Shown one piece after another: positions 29,892 through 33,425 of a stretch of DNA of 33,425 bases. The notes under the pieces are model-generated. The model had not been told where the DNA came from. It saw only the letters and a program-made list of their open reading frames with translations, and did not search any database. Each line of letters opens with the position of its first letter. Within the stretch, counting starts at the first letter, position 1. The stretch covers positions 1-33,425 of the forward strand of contig DAOUHB010000127.1 of assembly GCA_034428935.1 (NCBI GenBank), given 5' to 3'. The position numbers and the translations under genes were made by a program. This DNA is from JAAYZQ01 sp034428935. Lineage in GTDB: Bacteria > Chloroflexota > Anaerolineae > JAAYZQ01.

Positions 29892-32800
29892 TCTTCCACC
29901 TGTACGGTGCCGGCGCCCAGCATCTCCCGGAGCTGCTGCTCCAGCTCCAGGCAATGCTTTGTCGTGTCGTTGGGAAACTGGATCTGGACGCGCGCCTGCC
30001 CGCCGTTTTCTACGTAGAGGCTAAAGTGGTCGCTGCCGCGATAGCTGACCAGGAGGTCGTACACCTTGCCCAGGCGCTGGACGGTCTGCTCCACGTCGTC
30101 CTGGCGGGGCACCGTCACGCGCAGGTGCACCGGGCCCCTGGCCGCCGCCTGAGGCGCGGGGGCTGACGGCGCCGCCTCGTCGGGCGCGTGGATCGTCAGC
30201 GTCTCGTGGCTCACCGACTCGGCGATGATGCTCGGGTCGCGCCCGCGAAAGCTCACCTTTCCCCGCACGATGAGGACGCGCTCCTGCTGCCACATCTCGG
30301 CCGTCTCTTCCCACAGGCTGGGAAAGATGACCACCTCGATGGTGCCCTGCAAATCCTCGAGCTGGGCAAAGGCCATGGGCTGGCCCTTCTTGGTCATGAT
30401 GCGCCGCAGCGAGCTGAGCATGCCGGCCATGGTCACCTTCTGGCCGTTCATCGTCTCGTCCACCTGGCCGCTGAGGACGGTGATGGTGTTCTCCAGGGTA
30501 GCCCACACCCGCGACAGGGGATGGTCCGAGATGTAGGCGCCCACCAGCTCCTTCTCCCAGCTCAGGGCCTCGCGGCGCGAGACGTCGGGCACGTCGGGCA
30601 GGTCGGCCGCCAGCCGGGCCGTGTCGGCAAAGGCATCCATGTCGAACATGGAGAACTGCAGGGCGGCGCCGTGGGCCTGCTGGCTGATGCTGATCATGCG
30701 GTCCATGACGGCCAGGAGCTGGGCGCCGGTGCCCATGCCGGCCAGGGCGCCGGCCTTGACCAGGCACTCCAGCGCCCGGCGGTTCACCTGGCGCAGGTCC
30801 ACCCGCTGGCAAAAGTCGTCGATGTCGGCAAAGGGCTCATCTCGGCGACCATCGGGAGTCGCGGAGCGGCGGGCCTCCAGGATGGCCTCCACCGGCCCCT
30901 CGCCCACGTTCTTGATGGCCCCCAGCCCGTAGCGGATGGCCGCCTTGCCCTCATCCTCTTCGATGGTAAACCCAATGCCGCTCTTGTTGACGCAGGGCGG
31001 CAGCACCTCGATGCCCAGGCGCCGCGCCTCGGCGATGAGCAGCCCCACCTTTTCGGTGTTGCCCTGCTCCACCGTCAGCAGCGCCGTCATGTACTCCACC
31101 GGGTAGTGGGCCTTCAGATAGGCCGTCTGCACGGTGATGATGGCATAGTCCGAGGCGTGGGCCTTGTTAAAGCCGTAGCGGGCAAAGTACTCGAAGGCGT
31201 CAAAGATGCGGTGGGCCGACTCTTCGTCCATGCCGCTATGCTCGTGGGCGCCCCGCACAAAGCTCTCGCGGTGGAGGACGAGCTGCTCCCGGATCTTTTT
31301 GCCGACCGCCTTGCGCACCAGGTCGGCCTCGCCCGGCGTGTAGCCGCCGATGTCGGTCAGGATGCGGATGATCTGCTCCTGGTAGACGCAGATGCCAAAG
31401 GTCTCGCCCAGGATGGGCTTCAGGGCCGGGTGGATGTACTCCGGCTCCTTGCCCTGCAGCCCGGCGATATAGTCGTCGATGAACTCCATGGGGCCCGGGC
31501 GGTAGAGGGCCAGGACGGCGACGATGTGATCGAATTTGGTCGGACGCATGGAGGTCAGCACGCGGCGCATGCCGGCCGATTCCACCTGGAAGATGCCCGT
31601 CACCTCGCCGCTGGACAGCAGGCGGTAGGTGTCCGGGTCGTCCAGGGGGATGTCGTTCTGGGTAAAGGTCTTGCCGTGGCGCTCGCGGATCAGGTCCACG
31701 GCGCGGCGCATGATGGTCAGGGTGCTGAGCCCCAGGAAATCGACCTTGAGCAGGCCCGTGTCCTCCAGCACGTCCATGGTGTACTGGGTGACGGGCAGCC
31801 CCTCGTCGGCGCCCCGCGTCGGCCGGTGGAGCGGCGTGTACTCCACCAGGGGCTTGTCGGTGATGACCACGCCGGCGGCGTGGGTGCTGGCGTGGCGCGA
31901 GACGCCCTCCACCTCCAGGGCCGTGTCCACCAGGGTGCGGACATAGTCGATGCCCTCGTACATCTGCCGCAGCTCGGGCACCTGGGTGATGGCCTCCTCC
32001 AGCTTTGCGCCGGGGCCGCCGGGCACCAGGCGCGCCACCTTGTCCACCTCGCCCAGGGGAATGTCCAGGGCGCGACCCACGTCGCGGACGGCCGCCTTGG
32101 GGCCCAGGGTGCCAAAGGTGATGATCTGCGCCACCTTGTCGGCGCCATACTTTTCCACGGTGTAGCGGATCATCTCCTCGCGGCGGTCGTCGGGAAAGTC
32201 CAGGTCGATGTCGGGCATGGTCACGCGGCCCGGGTTCAGGAACCGCTCAAAGATCAGGTTGTGCTCCAGGGGGTCCAGGTTGGTGATGCCCAGCCCGTAG
32301 GCCACGATGCTGCCCGCCGCCGAGCCGCGCACGTTCCACCACATGTCCTTCTCGCGGGCGAACTGGCACAGGTCCCAGACGATGAGGAAATAGACGTCAA
32401 AGCCCATGTCGTGGATGATTCGCAGCTCGTGGTCCAGGCGATTGCGGACCGCCTCGCCGGCGGCGGCCTCGCCGTACAGGCGCTGCAGCCCGGTCTCGGT
32501 CAGGTGCCGCAGGTACGTCTCGGCCGTGTAGCCCTGGGGCACGTCCAGGCGGGGCAGGTGAAAGCCGCTGGGCGCCAGGTCCACGTTGCAGCGCTCGGCG
32601 ATGAGCAGCGTGTTCCCCAGGGCCTCCGGCAGGTCGGGAAAGAGGGCCGCCATCTCGTCCGCGCTCTTCAGGTAATAGCTGTCGTTGTTCATGCGCAGGC
32701 GGTCGGGGGAGGTCATCGTCTTGCCCGTCTGGATGCTGAGGAGCACCTCGTGGGCGTAGGCCTGGTCGCGCCGCACGTAATGGACGTCGTTGGTGGCCAC

Positions 32801-33400
32801 CAGGGGGATGCCCGTCTGGCGGCTCAGCTCCACCAGGCCGCGGTTCACGGCCACCATGTCGGGCAGGTCGTGCTCCTGGAGCTCCAGGAAAAAGCTGTCC
32901 GGGCCAAAGACGTCCCGGTACCAGGCGGCGGCATCGGCGGCCCTGTCGGGGCGGCCGTGCTGAAAGTGGCGGGGCACCTCGCCCGAGCCGCACGACGAGA
33001 GAGCGATGAGCCCCTCGGCGTGGGCGGCCAGGAAGGGGCGGTCGACGCGGGGCTTGTAGTAAAAGCCTTCGAGCTGGGCCGCGGTGGCGATCTGCATCAG
33101 GTTGTGGTAGCCCGCCTGGTTCTCGGCCAGGAGCAGCAGGTGGGCCGGCCTGGTGTCTTGCTGCGGGTCGCGGTCGGTCATGCCCCGGGGCGCCACATAG
33201 ATCTCGCAGCCGACGATGGGCTTGATGCCCGCCTTCTGGGCCGCGTGGTAAAAGTGGAGGACGCCAAACATGACGCCGTGGTCGGTGAGGGCCAGTGCGG
33301 GCATGCCCATGCTCGCCGCCGCCTGGATGAGGTCCTTCACCTTGCCCAGGCCGTCGAGCAACGAAAAATCGCTATGGACGTGCAAGTGAACGAAATCCAC
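29879..33400 (-). CDS. dnaE: DNA polymerase III subunit alpha
   Basis: 1173 residues from GTG at 33400 (GGGAG upstream), so the gene is complete within the window. The N-terminal PHP domain starts FVHLHVHSDFSLLDGLGK with histidines 5, 7 and 9, and TDHGVMFG. The polymerase core has PDIDLDFPDD near residue 400 (catalytic aspartates), HASTHAAGVVI and YRPGPMEFIDDYIAG. The fingers, helix-hairpin-helix and OB-fold regions follow (OB at about 970-1045, VTMAGMLSSLRRIMTKKG). This is the DnaE1-type replicative polymerase. The PHP metal ligands seem kept, so proofreading by the PHP domain is possible. Confidence 0.97.
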   Translation of the reverse strand: MDFVHLHVHSDFSLLDGLGKVKDLIQAAASMGMPALALTDHGVMFGVLHFYHAAQKAGIKPIVGCEIYVAPRGMTDRDPQQDTRPAHLLLLAENQAGYHNLMQIATAAQLEGFYYKPRVDRPFLAAHAEGLIALSSCGSGEVPRHFQHGRPDRAADAAAWYRDVFGPDSFFLELQEHDLPDMVAVNRGLVELSRQTGIPLVATNDVHYVRRDQAYAHEVLLSIQTGKTMTSPDRLRMNNDSYYLKSADEMAALFPDLPEALGNTLLIAERCNVDLAPSGFHLPRLDVPQGYTAETYLRHLTETGLQRLYGEAAAGEAVRNRLDHELRIIHDMGFDVYFLIVWDLCQFAREKDMWWNVRGSAAGSIVAYGLGITNLDPLEHNLIFERFLNPGRVTMPDIDLDFPDDRREEMIRYTVEKYGADKVAQIITFGTLGPKAAVRDVGRALDIPLGEVDKVARLVPGGPGAKLEEAITQVPELRQMYEGIDYVRTLVDTALEVEGVSRHASTHAAGVVITDKPLVEYTPLHRPTRGADEGLPVTQYTMDVLEDTGLLKVDFLGLSTLTIMRRAVDLIRERHGKTFTQNDIPLDDPDTYRLLSSGEVTGIFQVESAGMRRVLTSMRPTKFDHIVAVLALYRPGPMEFIDDYIAGLQGKEPEYIHPALKPILGETFGICVYQEQIIRILTDIGGYTPGEADLVRKAVGKKIREQLVLHRESFVRGAHEHSGMDEESAHRIFDAFEYFARYGFNKAHASDYAIITVQTAYLKAHYPVEYMTALLTVEQGNTEKVGLLIAEARRLGIEVLPPCVNKSGIGFTIEEDEGKAAIRYGLGAIKNVGEGPVEAILEARRSATPDGRRDEPFADIDDFCQRVDLRQVNRRALECLVKAGALAGMGTGAQLLAVMDRMISISQQAHGAALQFSMFDMDAFADTARLAADLPDVPDVSRREALSWEKELVGAYISDHPLSRVWATLENTITVLSGQVDETMNGQKVTMAGMLSSLRRIMTKKGQPMAFAQLEDLQGTIEVVIFPSLWEETAEMWQQERVLIVRGKVSFRGRDPSIIAESVSHETLTIHAPDEAAPSAPAPQAAARGPVHLRVTVPRQDDVEQTVQRLGKVYDLLVSYRGSDHFSLYVENGGQARVQIQFPNDTTKHCLELEQQLREMLGAGTVQVEEWTP

Positions 33401-33425
33401 CCCGCGGGCTCCCGTGCATGAAGTC

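Noticed and set aside
30188..33421. 1077-codon plus-strand frame opposite dnaE
   Set aside because: It is antisense to an unmistakable dnaE and shows no domain; the length reflects GC-rich codon structure.

Overview
The window is a GC-rich bacterial chromosome segment, most likely from the phylum Chloroflexota (an Anaerolineae-like lineage). That placement is an inference from gene content and style: a threonine/proline-rich LCP lipoprotein, a PQQ-propeller lipoprotein in front of yidC, a TrpB2-type tryptophan synthase beta chain, and palindromic intergenic repeats. No rRNA or other marker gene is present to confirm it.

Left part (1 to about 8.6 kb) is accessory DNA. It holds a primase-polymerase replication protein of mobile-element type that runs off the left edge (minus strand). 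Next comes a 991-codon conflict-type protein joining a PD-(D/E)XK nuclease, a NACHT NTPase, HEAT-like repeats and an FGE/SUMF1-like C-terminus. It is followed by an A/T-richer orphan membrane protein, a possible response-regulator scrap, a DNA methyltransferase relic with a large internal deletion, a palindrome, a tandem-repeat block, and an XRE regulator coupled to a 60-residue basic protein.

Middle part (8.7 to 23.3 kb) is mostly core. A small unknown gene and a cupin face a four-helix membrane protein. Then comes the conserved rpmH-rnpA-yidD-(PQQ lipoprotein)-yidC-jag cluster for ribosome, RNase P and membrane insertion, followed by a DUF58 protein, mnmE, an LCP lipoprotein and a small unknown protein. 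Convergent to these are a membrane-anchored PP2C-like pseudophosphatase with a propeller domain and an unknown two-helix membrane protein.

Right part (23.3 to 33.4 kb) carries a CsoR/CstR-like regulator with thioredoxin. A tryptophan-specific T-box leader follows, controlling trpS, with an AAA ATPase and trpB2 behind it, so tryptophan charging and synthesis appear linked. On the minus strand are a sensor-less histidine kinase and dnaE overlapping a YbaK-type editing deacylase.

Palindromic repeat families recur between the accessory and core regions: 2498-2596 with 14835-14883; 7397-7465 with 29305-29371; 26484-26640 with 28101-28129. The strongest leads are the nuclease-NACHT-FGE protein, the T-box leader with two terminator-like hairpins, the Cys-only CsoR-like regulator next to thioredoxin, and the PP2C-like protein that has lost its metal ligands.
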